A stretch of 64,000 nt of DNA, from the NCBI RefSeq assembly GCF_018139145.2, contig NC_059500.1, positions 53,686,663 through 53,750,662 of the forward strand, written 5' to 3'. Origin of the DNA: Gymnogyps californianus. Its lineage: Eukaryota; Chordata; Aves; Accipitriformes; Cathartidae. Below, piece after piece: positions 23,001 to 38,000 of this stretch. Numbering within the stretch: position 1 is the first letter of the stretch; each line of letters starts with the position of its first letter. The notes under the pieces were generated by a model. It did no database searches. It was given only the letters and a program-made list of their open reading frames with translations, and was not told where the DNA came from. A program made the position numbers and the translations under genes.

Positions 23001-26000
23001 TAACCCATATGTCATACTCCATTTTCAAAGACTTTCTTTTCCTTGATTCAGTTTACACAGAAGGTAAGGCTCATTTTCCTTGTGCTTCTAGTCAGGTTTT
23101 TTAAATTCTTGTTCTGTCTGTTACACCATATCTTCCATACTGCATGCTTTTCAGATGATGCTGTGAAGGAAGAGATATTTACTTTCTTTTTTTGGTAATT
23201 AACTATAATTCTTCCTAACAATTTTTTCCCCCTTTTCCAGAAGGAAATATTGGGGAAAAGAGAGTATATTTCTGTTAACTGTGTTATTTTTTGAAGTACA
23301 CTGCATCATACAGCACCTGATGCTGAAAATATTCAAGTAAATATTTGCTGAAAAGTATGTTGAAAATATTCAAACAAAATGAAAACTTTCATTTTAATCA
23401 TATTAAAATCTTTCTTTTTGTAAAGAAGCAAGACAGTCTAGCTGCCCCATGTTTTCATCCCTTCATGTTCTTGCCAGGTAACATTCTTTTACAGGGCTAG
23501 AACAAGGAACCACCACCATATGACCAGACTTCTTTTTGAGTCAGTTTGTCAAGAAAGCTTATATTAGATGTCTGCTTTAGTTCATTAAATGGACAGCACT
23601 GTTCTCAGTAGTAGCAATTATGTTTTCAGTGCAGCTGGATTCATAAAATAGATAACAAAAATGCTGACTTTTTTGCCCATTGTCAAAACGTTTGGGTCAT
23701 TGTTCTAATAAGCATGCTTCTCTGTTTTATCACTTGTTCTGTAATGTGAAATCTGTAAGTGTTTATTTTTGGTGGTTGAGGCCTCTTTAAATTTTGTTAT
23801 GTGTTCAGTATGTGGAGTTTCAAATCTAGGTTGATTTATTGATTTTTTTATATGGTTTGATTTTATGTGGAGTTTCAAATCTAGATCCTTTGAGCCCTGT
23901 GCCCTGTCACTTAAGTGTGTTTTATTTCAGATTCGGGTAAGATGTTCAAGAAACTCAGTGTAATAAACTGAAAATAGGATAGTGTAATAAACTGAAAATA
24001 TGGATGCCTAGGCATCTATGAATAGGTGTATGTATATGTACATATGCATTTGCACAAACAACCAAGCATCTATTAGGAAAAAATTAAATGCAATTCCTGC
24101 CAATGTTTTCATTAATATAAATCTGCCTGTGTTTGTGTTATTACCAAGTGGCTATAATGATTCTATTTGACAATGAATTCCACATACTTTGTATCTTGGG
24201 GGGGGGGGGGTTAAGTTTTTAATTATTGTTTAGGACTCCTGAATGTGAGCACAGCAGTAATCTCAGAGTGATGGTTTTGGTCTGAATGAACAGGTCAAAA
24301 GTGGGCTTTTTTCAATTTACCATGTGAATGTAGAAATAACCATATAAGAAACTCCACTATCTTGCATATATGGCTTGGTGACATAACTGCTTGATTTGAG
24401 AAATGTATGTGACTTGTGAACCCTGATACTATAGGCAGTAAAGCACTTGCCTTACCTTCAAGGAGTTTTTTAGTTACATCCATGCTCTTACATAGTAAAG
24501 TTGGGTGTGCAGGTCATTATAGGAAGGTGTTTGCTTTCTTCTGAAATGTTTGGTTTTGCCACAGCCAGAAAAAACAAATCAGTAATCTGATTTCATTGGT
24601 AACTTTAGTATGTTCATTTGGGGATTTCTAGATATGGCTTCTGCTTTGGGGGTATCTTTTACCCTCAAAGATACAGACGTCCCAGACCCTAATGTGTGGT
24701 TCACTTTACAGTGTCAGAGAACAAATCTTGCAGGTAAGATGCTGTATTTCTTAAGTTTGTGGCCAAAGTTCTCGATTTCACTCCTTTCAGAACAGTGGTG
24801 TGAATGTTTCTTTTATGACTTAAATTTTTAGGTGGTATATTATGGACATTGTAGTGGGTTTGTTTTTTGGGTTTGTTTTTTCCTTTTTTTTCTTTTTTTT
24901 TCTTTCTCCAAAAAAGACTGCCCTGCACAGATACTTGTTTAATGTTTGCTTTTGCTGAGTCTAGTTCTGAATCATCATGTTTACGTGACTTACTGTCAGC
25001 CATCTGTTAGTTACAGTTTAACTTTCAAGTCTGTATGTAATTTGGTTTTATTAATGAAGTACAACAATCAGCATTATGAAGCTTTTCTCTTTTAATCTTA
25101 CAAGGAAAAAAATCGGTATCTAAAAAAGCAATCACAAAGAAGAGGAAAGGTGTCACAAAGCCTACCATACCAGAATTTCAGGTAAATTATTTTAATTTTT
25201 ATTTTAAGCACTTGCAATCTGAATGTCTGTAAAATAAGTCCTTTGGTTTCTGATAGAGACCTTGGAAATCCTAATAAAAGATTAATTTCCTTCTTCTAGT
25301 TCAAAAGGTTTAATCTGATAGTGTTTTTAAAAGTGCATTTCACCTTTTCTTGGTAGAGAATGTTTTAGCAGTTTTTATTATGTGCGGCTTACACACTGTT
25401 TCACAGTGTTGTTTAAGATCCCAGATAAATCTGTTACAGGACAAAACCTGTAAAAACTAGGAGTTGTTAATGGAATTTTTAAGGTAGATATAATTTTCTG
25501 GGATAAAATTACTTGGGTTTTGTATGAGGTGTGACACTGTGGTCCTTGAATTGAAATCTAGCTTGATTTACTGAAGGACTTGCAAAAAAATTTGTAGGCT
25601 CTTGTGCTCGTCTTGTTTGCAACTTTTACCCCTTATCTGCACGTGACTTTTAGACCAGAGAACATTAAGAAAAGAGTGCTAATTATGATAATGTGGTTTT
25701 ATGGTACTGTAATAGAAGTGTTATAGTACTTCAGTTCTAAATCACAATTTATGTATGTATGCATGCCTGCTTGGATTGAAGTTCTCCTTTGGCTATAATT
25801 TTTTTTTTTTTTCAGAAAGCAATCTGTGCTATTCTGAGCAATAGACCCACATTAAATCATGACTGTTCCGTAAAACCCTCACACTGAATCAATTTATTCC
25901 ATGATGATGATGTGTTTCAGGTGGAGCTAGTCGAATTTCTGGTGATAAAATTGGTTAGTAACAGTAAATATTGAGAAAAGACTGATATTTAAGTGTGCAC

Positions 26001-29000
26001 TGACTTTTGTCTATATTCTAATGGTAGTGACTAAAATGTTTCCTAGCAGCTCCAAAAAATACGTACAGTGTCTAAAACTTTTATTTTTCCCAGCACATTA
26101 CTTGCATGCCATGGATGTACACAGTTAGGTTAGAAATCATTTTTTACAGTATTAAACTACTGCATTTAAGTAGTCTGTCTAAAACATTATCTAAAACTTA
26201 GCCTAACTTCTTATCTAACCAAGGTAAACTGTACATTTACATATCATCTAAGTGTAAAATTAACATTATTACATTTACCTATGTAAAATGTTAATTAAAA
26301 TGTAACAAAATAATTCTGGCTTTTTTGATCAAAGCTAGGCTTTATATCTGTTTTAGGTGAAGGCAAGATCGATCAGTATGAGCAGTTTAATCTTATTAGG
26401 GAACTTTTTAACAATTTAACCTGCCTTTTTCAAGAGGACAGGCAGAACTGGTATGACTGTTAGAAGTATTTGCAAATATGAAAACATTTATATTTGGAAT
26501 AGTACTAAGACTTTTAGAGCCAAGTCAAGTATGCTTCAAGATACTCTGCTCCACATACATGGATGGCCAAACTTAATGAAGTTATGTAACTGTTTAAAGG
26601 TGAGAGTATATTTTTTAAATATTTAGTAAGACAGCTTGAGTGTGTACAGGCCCTGTGAGGTATGCCAGGGAGGGTATAACCGTAAGAATATTGCAATTCA
26701 CATCTAAACATTAGTTCTTTTGGAAAGAAAGTAAATAAATGAATATTTGTAAGATGTTTTATGTGCCTGCAGCCTACAAATGTGAAAAAAAAAAACCAAA
26801 CCACCCATAAGGCACTTTATTTCACAAGACTAGATCCTGTACTTAAGTATAGATCCTCTACCTGAAAATCATAACTTGACATTAAAGCTGAGAAAATCAG
26901 TATTAATAAATCTTTTAATATGTGCAGTGACCCAAATTATACATTAAAATCAATTATTAACAAAAAAACCCAGGAGATAATTGTACTACTTAATCCTAAT
27001 GTTTATAATGCCATTTTTAAACAACCTTTTGAGGAAACACACCGCACAGATTTTCTGCTCTGTGTCATAATTTGAATGTCACGGACAAAGCCGTAAAAGC
27101 ATAGGTCAGTGAACATCACTCCTTCCTTTTATGTGATTTCAGACCCTATATTAATTTCTTAGCTCAAGGCTGCTTTAAAAAAACCACAAACAACAAAACA
27201 AAAAACAAACCCAAAACAAAAGCAGATGTAAATTAAATTCTCTTTACCAAATAAAAAGACACAAAAACATGTCCTATTTTTAATATTTTGAAAATGATTT
27301 GAGAAGTGAGTTTACAGCTTCATAGGTCATGAATTAGTTGGCTGTTGCGTATTTCCTTTTAAAAGAAATTCTGAGTTCCAAGCTTATTATTACTGTTGCT
27401 CATTATTATTTTAAAGAAATGACAGTAATTATATTGCTGTATAGAGTGGACACTAATGTGGTTTTGGGGGGTTTCTTTTCCAGTTACAAAGTACATTTAG
27501 GTTTGGTAACAAGTGCTTTGTCTCAGTCTTTCCTCCTTTCCCCTCATATATATACACATGTAGCTATATAGACCTTCATGTACTATAACTAAGGAAAAAA
27601 GGAGCGCACACATTTTGAGGAACTGGGCTAACTAAGTTAAGTAAGCACGAGACCCCACTGAAGTGAGTAAAAATTATGCTAAAAAATTGGCTGAAGTTAA
27701 GGGGGGCAAGAGGGGAGCATCAGTGATCTGAGGGAGTACACTAGGTTTGTATTTATTAATAGATCCACAGATTAGATTTGTTTTTGTAATTATAAATAGT
27801 TCATTTATAAATTCTGAGAAATGGATCACAGGAGAGTCTCAAGTTGGAATAGAGATTGGTCCCCCTGTCTTTCCTTACAAAAATCAGGGGAGATTTCCTG
27901 TCTTTCCTCCTTGAAGTTCTAGGAGTCAGTGAGGATCTTTGGGAGATTACTAAGATCTGGGATTGTATCCTAACAGGAAAGCTGAACACCAAATTTGAAA
28001 ATTTACTGGAATACTGAATACCTGAAGCTTCCATTGTATTCAGTTGAAAAACAGGATGCTTATTGCCTATGATAATTAAGCCTACATGTAGTAAGTACTG
28101 TGCCTGATGTGAAAATGTCTGTGTTGTAGTTAGCATGTACATAACTAATTACATGACTTGTATATTAATGGAAATATTTCCAACCTGCATCTTTAAGCTA
28201 CCATGTAGTGTTCTAGAGAATAGGGACTAATCTTTCACTACCTTTGATAAGTCATAAAGGAAACATTTTTTTCTCTTCAGATTCTTTTCTCATGATGATT
28301 AGAAGGCATGTTCTTCAAGGGCAGTATATGAAACTACCAGTGAGCTATCGGAATGTGACAGCATGATTAGATTGTAACATTAACACCTTTCTTTTTGCCT
28401 TCATGTTAACTTACCTGTTAGAACATACAAAACGATTTAGAAAGGCAGTGTTGGCAGAAAACTGAATTGCTACGTTCAGCCAGTTAACAACCATGAGCAA
28501 AGAACACTGAACATTAGAGTGTCATTATGAGAAATAGCAGCTAGATTCCATATCAAAATGATCCTACAAAATACACTACACTTTTTTTATTACTGTTCTT
28601 TTCATCTTTCCTTCAAAATGCTGGCTTCATTCTGTAAGATGGGAAATGTCAACCAAGTGTGAGAATTTTCAGAAATAGCTTCTTCCCAATCAGTGTGCAT
28701 CTTTAGTACTTCATCTCAAATCCTACTGTGAATGAAGAAATACAGATTTCTTCTTGAACCTTTTTATAGTGGTTTTCAGTACAGTATTGGAGTATTTCAA
28801 ATACCGAACTCATTTTGACAGTAAATCCTCTAAGCTGAGCTGCTGTTACCTTCCTTGTTTTACTAGCGGGTGATTGAGACACAGATATTAGCCTCAAATG
28901 TACACCTCTTCTGATGAAAATTGCGACTTAGAGGTTTGATTACTCTTCCTTGTCACCCCTAGCCCCAAGACAACTAAACTTTATGTATTTGCATTGTTTT

Positions 29001-32000
29001 TCCCATTGATGTAGTTTGGATTGGTACACACTAACAGTTTTGCAAATCAGATCCTTATGTCTCAAGTGACTGTTCTGAAAATGAGAAACAGGACTGGGAC
29101 CTGTGAAAAGTTTGGCTGCATGAATTGTCTGATGACATGGAGCTTTTTGTGGTAGAGTCAAAGATAGAGTTGGTATTTCCAGGACAGCATTCAACTAACA
29201 ATAGTGAAATCATCCTTCTCCTTGCAAACTCTTGCCTTTCTAGAAATGAGTTCTGACAGAGAAATTCACCCACTTAATAGCAAATGAAAACAGTATCCTT
29301 CTTTGGTTCATAGTTCTGCTTTATCTTTGATCCATGGTACCCTGAATTAAACATGTCTCATAGGAGAAAATAAAAAGCAGTGATAAAATTTGAAAACTGA
29401 ATTGTCAGGTATACAGTCAAAGGAGTGGATTATAATTGCGCAGGGAAAATCTTTATCCATGCCTTTATTGACTTTTGTCGAGGGCTTGATGTAACAAACT
29501 TGCACCTTTTTGTGTAATAATACTGTATCATAGATTTCCTTGCAGGCCAGATGGGAAGACAAAAGCCAGTATTTGGCTTCCAGTTTATATCTTGAACTTT
29601 TTTAAGTGCAGGACAGACATGCATGTTGAACCTAGTAGAGTTACACATACTAATACTATTTTCTGGGTTAAGTGAGAAACCTTTTGCAGGTTAATTTTAC
29701 ATACATTGTCTACAGCAAGACAGTGCCAATTTCCTTATTAATTTGCTATTTTAAACTTAATAAATGTGAACCCTGTAAACTTTAGTTTGGGTCACTCCAA
29801 TTCCCCAGTGCTCTCAAATGTACACAAACGTTGCAAAAATAATGGCATATATGCGTTACAGGTTTCTGAAATTTATGTATTCTGCTAAAAGTCTCAGTTC
29901 TGTGTTTTAATAGTGAATCAAAGTTTTTCAATATGAATTTGCTGCAAATCTAAAACTGCAGGTGTAATTGAAGTAAAAATGTAGTGCTATGAATTGCTGA
30001 TTTGGGGAAAAAAGTATAAAAAAATTAGCAGTTGTATGATAACAGCATTTTTGTGGGGTTTTATTCTGTTTGGATTTGATTTTCTTAAATTCTTTCAACA
30101 TGTTTTCAGTAGTAATGAAAACATTTCCGCCTAAGGGAGTTCAGAAAGGAGCAAGTCTTAACATACAATAACCTGAAAGAACCTAACAGCTTAATAATTT
30201 CCAGTTTATTAAGTCTTTAATTGCCCTAAATGATGGTAAGCCAAAACATACAGATTACTTTTGTTTGATTTTTTCAAGAAAATAGCATCCATATTCTGAA
30301 AGGAAAAATGTAAAAAGCTGTTTTCTAAAGACAGGAATAAGAAGAATGTAATACTTTTTCAAAACATAGGCAGGTAGATTTGATAGACATGACTAGGTTA
30401 TCTTTCAGGAATACTCTGTGTAAGCATGTAAAGTTATGTTCAGGAAAAAGTTGTAACAAGTGTAATTATATTATAACCACAGCGTAGTCCAAAGCTAATA
30501 CACTTTAATTCACCAGGGAGTTGTTTGGTACTCAAACCTGTTCCAGCTCATTACTATACTTGAACAGATTTGGTTGTTGTCATTCACGGAAGTTTTAAGA
30601 AAATACCTACATTTTGAAATGGAGGCTTCCAGGCAGGGATATGGCTTATGTCTGTAGAATGAAGTATTTTCTTATTAGATGTTCTTCCTTTCAAAAAGTC
30701 CTATTTTTTTTTACATTTAAAAATGCTGTAAGAAAATAAAAATCAAATGGTGGCACTAACTAATAACATGTGCTTTTAGATTTTATTTAACTTCATTGTA
30801 CATTTTCCAAGTCCCACATTACCAAGTGTTTGTGTTCATTTGTTTTTTAGCTTATTTGCACTAATCTTGATGAACTCAGGGAATTAATCACAAAGATTGA
30901 GAATGAACTCAAAGATCTGGAGGACATTAAAAAGAAATCGGTATGTGACATTAAAAGCTTTCTCTTGTATGGGTATAAAACGGTGCCAGTTATTTGCTGA
31001 GGCCTGTCAACTGAAGATTTTACGCCTGTTCAGTAACTGCATGAAGCCTCATACGGGTGATACCTGGAGAGGGTAATCTTAATCTTTTCTGTATATAGTG
31101 CTCTGTTCACACTGTTTTTATCATAAGTAAATTTAATAACTGTGTTAACACTTTTCACTGCCAAAATAAAATGTGGATCGTGGTAATACCTTAGAAGAAG
31201 TAGTTCATTTCTATTAAACATGTGACCATTCTTCCCTGAGGACAACCTCTTACCCAACAAGCAATTACAGGAGAGAGTTCTCATATCTGCCTATGCAGTG
31301 CTGATCAGATTTTCTTGTGAGCTGACTCTTCCGTTGCTTATTAGGATTCCTAACTCCTTTTGTTTACAAGTAAGTTATTAAAATTGGCTTTGTTTTAATT
31401 TTTATTCAAGTAGGTTGTACAGGAAAGCATAGTATCTGGCTTTTGATACCAGATTGAGATACAAATTTTACCGATATACACTGGGTCACTCAGTCTATGC
31501 AGCTGAAAACCTCAGAACAATAACGGTTAGACCAGAGAATCCAGCACATTTGGGGTTTTGTAGGAGGCAGTGATTCTCATCAAGATGGTGGATGGTTTTA
31601 AATACCTGAATAGTACTCATTTAAATGGCCTTCTACAGCCAACTCTTCTTATTACTTTTTTTCATTGCAGTTTTGTTTATTAAACCTTTGTAGGCATTTC
31701 TGTGGCATTTCTGTGAACAGTAGTAGTTAAAAATGTTGTTTCTTCTATACCTTAGAAATTAGGCTGCTAATTTCTGTGAATGTCTTTAGTCTCATGCAGA
31801 AACAATTTATTCGTAAATTATTTAAATAGGGGAGAGAAAGATGGTAGGTGAGAGGCAATATAAATTAGGACTCTGAAAGACAAATTTCAGTGCAGACACT
31901 TAGCATAATAGTTGTCAAAATATCCAAAGGAATAAAAACAAACTTAACTTGAAATTATTTTGTAGTTGATAAATTGCAGATTGATTTTATGATAAGATTG

Positions 32001-35000
32001 TCAAGAGGTTATCGTGAGAGGCTATGTCAACAATAGAAGAAAAAGCCAAAAATGAGAGTACACATCAGCATATCAGTAATCTTAGTATAGGTGAGACTTT
32101 TAGTCTACTACTAAAACTGTACCAACAAGACTTCTTCAAGGGTAGACAAATGCTAAATATGTCATAATTGCTCTTTGAACTGAAATCTGATAATGTCATT
32201 ATGTAAATAAGTTGCATGACTTCAGCAGGAATACTATGTTTAGTTCTAATCGCACAGTCTTAAAAAAACCAAACACTTAAGTACAGGGCAGTTAAGATAC
32301 AACTCATTCAGCATTCAGAAGTTGTGAGGTAAGGACAATCTTTCTGCGTGCTTGTATAGCTCTATCAGATCATGATTCTGGGTCTCTAAACACTTGTTAG
32401 AAATTTTATGTAAAGAAAAAAGGCTAGGATTAATTGCTGAAGAAGTGATTATAAGGAAACAATAAATTTAAGTATTGATTTTTAAAAAATAATTATCAGG
32501 CAAATTTCATATTTACTTTTTAAACATACAAATAGATGTTAAATTAGGTGAATAGTCAATAAACTTGACTTGCTAAAATGAGGTTTCACTTTGCAAGGGA
32601 AATCATTAGAATTTCATTTTTGATGTCTAACACGATGTGTAATTAGATTAGATGTCTTAAAAACTGGTGGAAATGCAGATTGTCATTCTTCAGCTCTGAC
32701 ACAAATGACAGTGGCAGTTTCAGAAGCATCCAGAATAGAGTTTGTTTCAGCTTTTCTGAAGTGCCTAGTCTATTAAGTAAAACATTGTTCTAATTTGATG
32801 ATGGAAATTTGACCTAATGTGAAGGTTTATTTTAATATGATGATATTCATTTTGATGCTGTTCATGGACTTCTTTCTTGGTTTGACCCGAAGATGGTGGT
32901 GTTCTTACTACTTCATGGTAACTTTATTGATTTTTGTTTGCAATAGTGACCTAGGTGAAGCCATAGGAATCTTTCTTCTTCGTGACTAACCTGCTCAGTA
33001 ATTCCAGTTTTAGTAGTTGTTAGCACATGCTACTGAGAGAAACCCTCAAGGCAAGCTTTAAAGCTTATGTTAAATACTAACACATATTAGAAATACAGCT
33101 TGTCTAATTTATATTAAGACTTTAAAGTGTAACCTTTTTCTTAGTCCTACCTGCCCTTTGTTTCCTAGGAGACCATTCTAGAGTACGTAAAAGGAATTCA
33201 TTCTCCAGAACTTGGAAGTACTGGAGGCTGTAATGAAAAAGCTGAGCTGTAGGACTTCTTTAACATGGGTAAACTTACTGTTTTCCCGCATTTTTTGTAG
33301 GTAGTTGGACTGGTTGTATCTGACACTTTTCAGAACATCAGCTTCAGCCAACAAATGACATGAGAGATTTTTTAGCCTGAACAAGTTTTGTTTGGCAAGT
33401 TAAAAGCAAATTAGAACAGGCTTACGTAATGGGTAATTTTAAGTGTAGGCATTACTACCAGTTTCTTCTGCAACAATGAAATAATAAACCTGTTGGAAAG
33501 GATTTTCACTGTTTGGTTGATTAAAACAGTTGGTTCTGTACTCTTTTGTACACCTGTATTGTCTTTTGAATTAGCTATGAGTAATATTTTTCCATTTAAA
33601 AAGTCTTGCACTTTTGCTTGATTACTGGTGAGTTTGTTGTAACAATGATGAGATTTGTCTTAGCGCCAGTTTGCCATAACTATTTAGAGAGGAAAATGAA
33701 ATTTGACCTCAGGTCTTTAATTTTAAACAGAAGTTCAACTCAGTCTTAGTATTACCTCTTCCCAGACTGCTTCGCTCTTGAACTCTAGCCACAGTTCTGA
33801 AGCAAGGCTGCAATTTCACATATGTTTTCAACTGACATAAGCTAAAACTGCTGCCAAATAAATAGTTCTTACTCTCTGTGTCTCTGGCAGCTCATATTTT
33901 CTGTGCCACCCCATGAGAGAGGGTAGCAAAATTCTTTGTTCAGCTGCATGGTAAGAGAGTTAGTCTGTGATAAACCTAATTACTTTTTTTCTGCTGCTGA
34001 GGTGTTTGTAATCCAGATCAGTTTTCTAGTGCAATTTATCATGCAGTTGCACAAATACCTGTGCTTGTGTTCTGCCACAGTTTGAGGGGTCATTATAAGG
34101 ACAGGAATGAGCATCTGGGGGCAAAAGGAAGTGGGACTGCTTTTGACAGGTAAAGTGCTGTTTTGTGGCAGGTGAAGTTGTATGTGATGCTACAATCAGG
34201 GGTGCTCTAAAAAGTCTATCCCTTCAGCTACTAAACAGTTCCTCTCCTTACCACCTACTACATTTCAAGAGGGAGAGCAGAGTGTAAGTTAGTCAGATTT
34301 ACTATTTATTTGAGTGCCTGACTGGAAATCAGAAAGCAGGAGGTGCAGAAAGGGGACTCGAAGGACTTGAGTCTAATGCTCTGTGCACTGTCTAGTGAAA
34401 GGATGGAGGGTGGCTCCCTAAGGAATGTCTAAGCTAGAATGTCTTCTAGCTTTGGTACTTTCTTTAGGCCATGTGAAGTGACATCCTTTCACTCTAAAGC
34501 AGTGTGACTAAAAAGTAGAGTAAAAATGGAATTAATAGAAAAAAACAGAGAATTTACAGTAACAAGACTTAGATTCTAGTAAAAATTATGTCTATTTTGT
34601 TGCTAATACTGACATAGATAAGATGTGGGGGAAGTTACAAGCAGTCAGTAGACAGTTATAAATCTGAAGTACAACATTGGCTAAAAATTCAGTGGAGATT
34701 TTATTGCATTTTTACCTCATGTTTGCTGAAAATTTAGACTGTATATATAAGCGTGGCAGTTCAGTTGAATGTGAGCTCTTAGAAATTTGCTGTAACTAGC
34801 AAATTGATCAAGACATATGAAGTAGCCTAATTCCACTTAAAAATCTACTTGCAGCAGTATTGATGAAAAAATAATTTTGACAGACATATGTGGTAGTGAA
34901 GCATTTTGCCCATATATTTAGGATAACATAAAGGTTTCTGTCTAATACATGAAATTTCTTCTTTGAGAAGAGATGGTAAAGTATGTTGTGGAAGGTAGCA

Positions 35001-38000
35001 AAGCTGAGCTACATGAGCATGCAGACCACACCCAAATGAGATGTAAGCAGCACGTGGCAATAGTGGGAAAAGATTGTGAGGCTATAGTAGCACAGGAATG
35101 TATGTAAGTTATAGAGGCTGTTCATAGGCTTTGGAGGGCTTTAAGGACTTTGTTTAGCTGCTTAAAAGTAGTCATTCATGATAAAGCAGAACTCATAGCT
35201 TGCTTAATGCTTTTGTTTAATGTTGACCTATTCCCTGATTGGAGGAATAAGAAGATTCGGAAAGCCCCAGAGCCAGTTTGAGCCAGGAAAAGGAGACGTA
35301 GCAACAACTAACCTAAAAAAAACAGGAAAGAGAAAGAACCTGCCTAGAGATGAGAAAAAGGGCCCAATGAGAGAAAAGAAGACCCCAGACCCAAATGTTA
35401 CTAATGGACCAGACTGTGGTATGAGGGGCGGGAATTTAGATTTTAAGGGTATAATTGCCCAGGGGTTGTCGTGTTTGGAGTCCCTCTCCAGAGGCCCCCA
35501 GCTTGAGCTGTCTAAATTTGTGTACCATAGATAGAATAAATTATGCTTTTATTTTGAAGGCCTTGATTAGAGATTCTGCTTCGGGGAACCGAGGGTCAAG
35601 CCTGAGGGAAGAAGCAGCGCCCGAGTGTGAGTGTGTGTGTGTGAGGAGTCGAAAGGGGCAACCGTCAGCTCACTGGAGTCACCCACTGCAAAGGAACTCA
35701 GGTCCTAGCAAAGTCTCGGATGGTATGTGTGCGACTCCTTGATTGGTGTGTGAATGCTTGGGCAGCGGCTTCTCCCTTAACAAGTAGCACCTTCTATCCT
35801 GATCAGTACGCAAGGTAACAACTGTCAGTTTCTGACATTTTGGATCGCATTTTTCCCTGTTGTCTTCTGTGTCAGGTAAAATCAGTGGGAGTTGCAGAGT
35901 GAATGGAAATCTCTTTACTGCCTTTCAGATAATCAGTTTCTCTTGCTATCTGAAGTCATCGGTTATTTGTGTGAAACTTAATTAAGCTGTTCTATAGATC
36001 AGTTGTATGTATTTAACTGTTGTGTATCATAGCAGAACTTGGGGTTGGTTTTTTTTTTTCCCTTAAATCCCTTCTTGCCTTTGTGTAGTATGAAACTGAC
36101 AGGATTGCAGATACTTGTATCAAATAGTGAACTTCTGGCTTTTTTGCAGATGTCATTTTGCAAGCTGACTTTGTAGTAAGCATGTTTGTTGTAAAATGAA
36201 GTGGGTTTTGAAAAGGACAGTTAGCTCTAGACCCTGTCCTGATTATGTTAAAGTATAGATTGTCTTGGAGAGAATATAAACATTGAAAGATTCCTTGTTT
36301 ACTGAAATGCAAGACTTTATTTTGGTAGCGCCATTGGATTTGAATAATTCCCTGCAAGTCTGATTGGTAAGTGCGTAGCTGTCTGGGGGGTGAGAAGGGA
36401 GGCTGGAGCCCAGGATTCCCACAGTTAAGTTGACAAGGTTAAAATGGATAAAGGGCAGTAGCTTCCTGAGAAGGAGACCAGACTCTTCCTACAGGGAGAG
36501 AAAAGTCAGACAAAGGTGAGAGGAAGGAGACGCCAGCCAAGTTCATGACTAATTAAGGTTTGGAGAAAATGCATTGAAGATTTTATTGTTTTGCAGAGCT
36601 CTGTAACACACTAATGTTCTTGACTAAGTCAAAAAGGTAAAAACCTCCTTTGTAAAGGTTTTGGGTTCTACGGTCTTCTAATGTTGTTCCTGAAGGTTTT
36701 AATTAGACCGTGTACTTCCCAAGACAGGTGAATGTCTTTGTCTATCTTTGGGAGTGAGTCAGCTATCTTTTAAGCAGGTGAGTCAGAAGGGCTGAAAGCA
36801 AACTGAGGTTTTCTGCAACTCTAAGTCCATATCACCTGCAGAAATATGTATTTCGGAGTGCACCTGAAAATTCAGAGTTAAAAACCCACGGGTTCAAGTC
36901 AGAAATATTTAGAACCTCAGACATAAATTACTTTGTAGGATACTGAAGCTATCCAAAGGAATATATTGGGCCAGGATAGAACATAATATCTTCTGTGTCT
37001 ACTTTTTTTGAAATTCCAGACAGACTGCTGTTAAATTTGTTCATAGGAAGTGGAAGTATCTAAACTAAGAGAAGAGACTGTTCTGGTTTTTTATTGATTT
37101 GCTACACCTTAAAAAAATGTTAATATATGGCAAAAATAATACCAAATGGCTCATTTACTAAATAGAAGTTTATAAAATACTTCCTCTGTGTACAATAAAG
37201 AAATGGGAAATATTGCCATATGTTTGAAAATGTTTGGTGGGGAAACTGTGTTTAGACAAGATTGTACAGGGACTTCCCAAGAATGCTTAGCAGAAATTCA
37301 TGTAACCATCAAAAATAGATTGGGGCTCTTACTAATATTTTAGTGAATTGGACTGCAACTTTACAAACAATAACGTGGAAAAACTTACTGTGTTTTCTCA
37401 TTTGGGCCCTGTGGAAACTTAATTATTACTTGGTTAAATCTTCTTCACTATTTAGCAGGAGGTAGACTTCCTTCTCTCCATTCCTCCCTCCTCCTCGCCT
37501 GGCCTCTTCCCACTCTCACCAGTGAAATATGTACCGTGCTTGAGACTTTTGCATGTAAGGAGTTTTCAGTTATACTTGTTTTCATCTGTATTACTATATT
37601 TACATAAATGTACATGCAAACAAATAATATTATAGTCTGAGAAATCTGTGTTTGCACACACATTCGCAGGTTTAAACTGCAGATGAAGAGATCTTTATTC
37701 CAGTAAATACTTAGGATAACAGAATTTTAATAGACCTGCTTGAAGTCTTGCCGCTGAAACCTTTTCGTCTAATTTCAGCTTAGGTTCTGTGTTACTATGC
37801 ATCTTTGTCTGTAATGTCTCTAACATATTATCTTTTTCCATTCTTTGTCCCAAAAACTTGATTTGTACTTCAGTTACTTCCAAATAGTCTGTTATTGCTT
37901 CTCTCTGGCTTGCCTGCATCTCTTAAAAACACAGATATGAGCCCAAAATGTTGAATTTTGAGTCTGAAATTTACACATTTACATCCATGCAGTTTCCTGT

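Larger units (their letters stand above)
13543..25104 (+). other. KIAA2026: Intron 3
   Basis: This 11.6 kb intron is AT-rich with long T runs (about 21031-21047 and 24870-24912) and a poly(G) run (about 24199-24210). It contains a degenerate antisense CR1 fragment (21588-21775), paired 20-21 bp direct repeats (23809-23884 and 23957-24000) and a more GC-balanced patch at 22140-22400 that I cannot classify. A TATA-like TATAAAAAG lies at 20656. No exon or RNA gene is supported. Confidence 0.8.

Noticed and set aside
27801..29273. Several minus-strand ORFs of 60-113 codons in intron 4
   Set aside because: They overlap one another in different frames and show no protein-like motifs or splice context.
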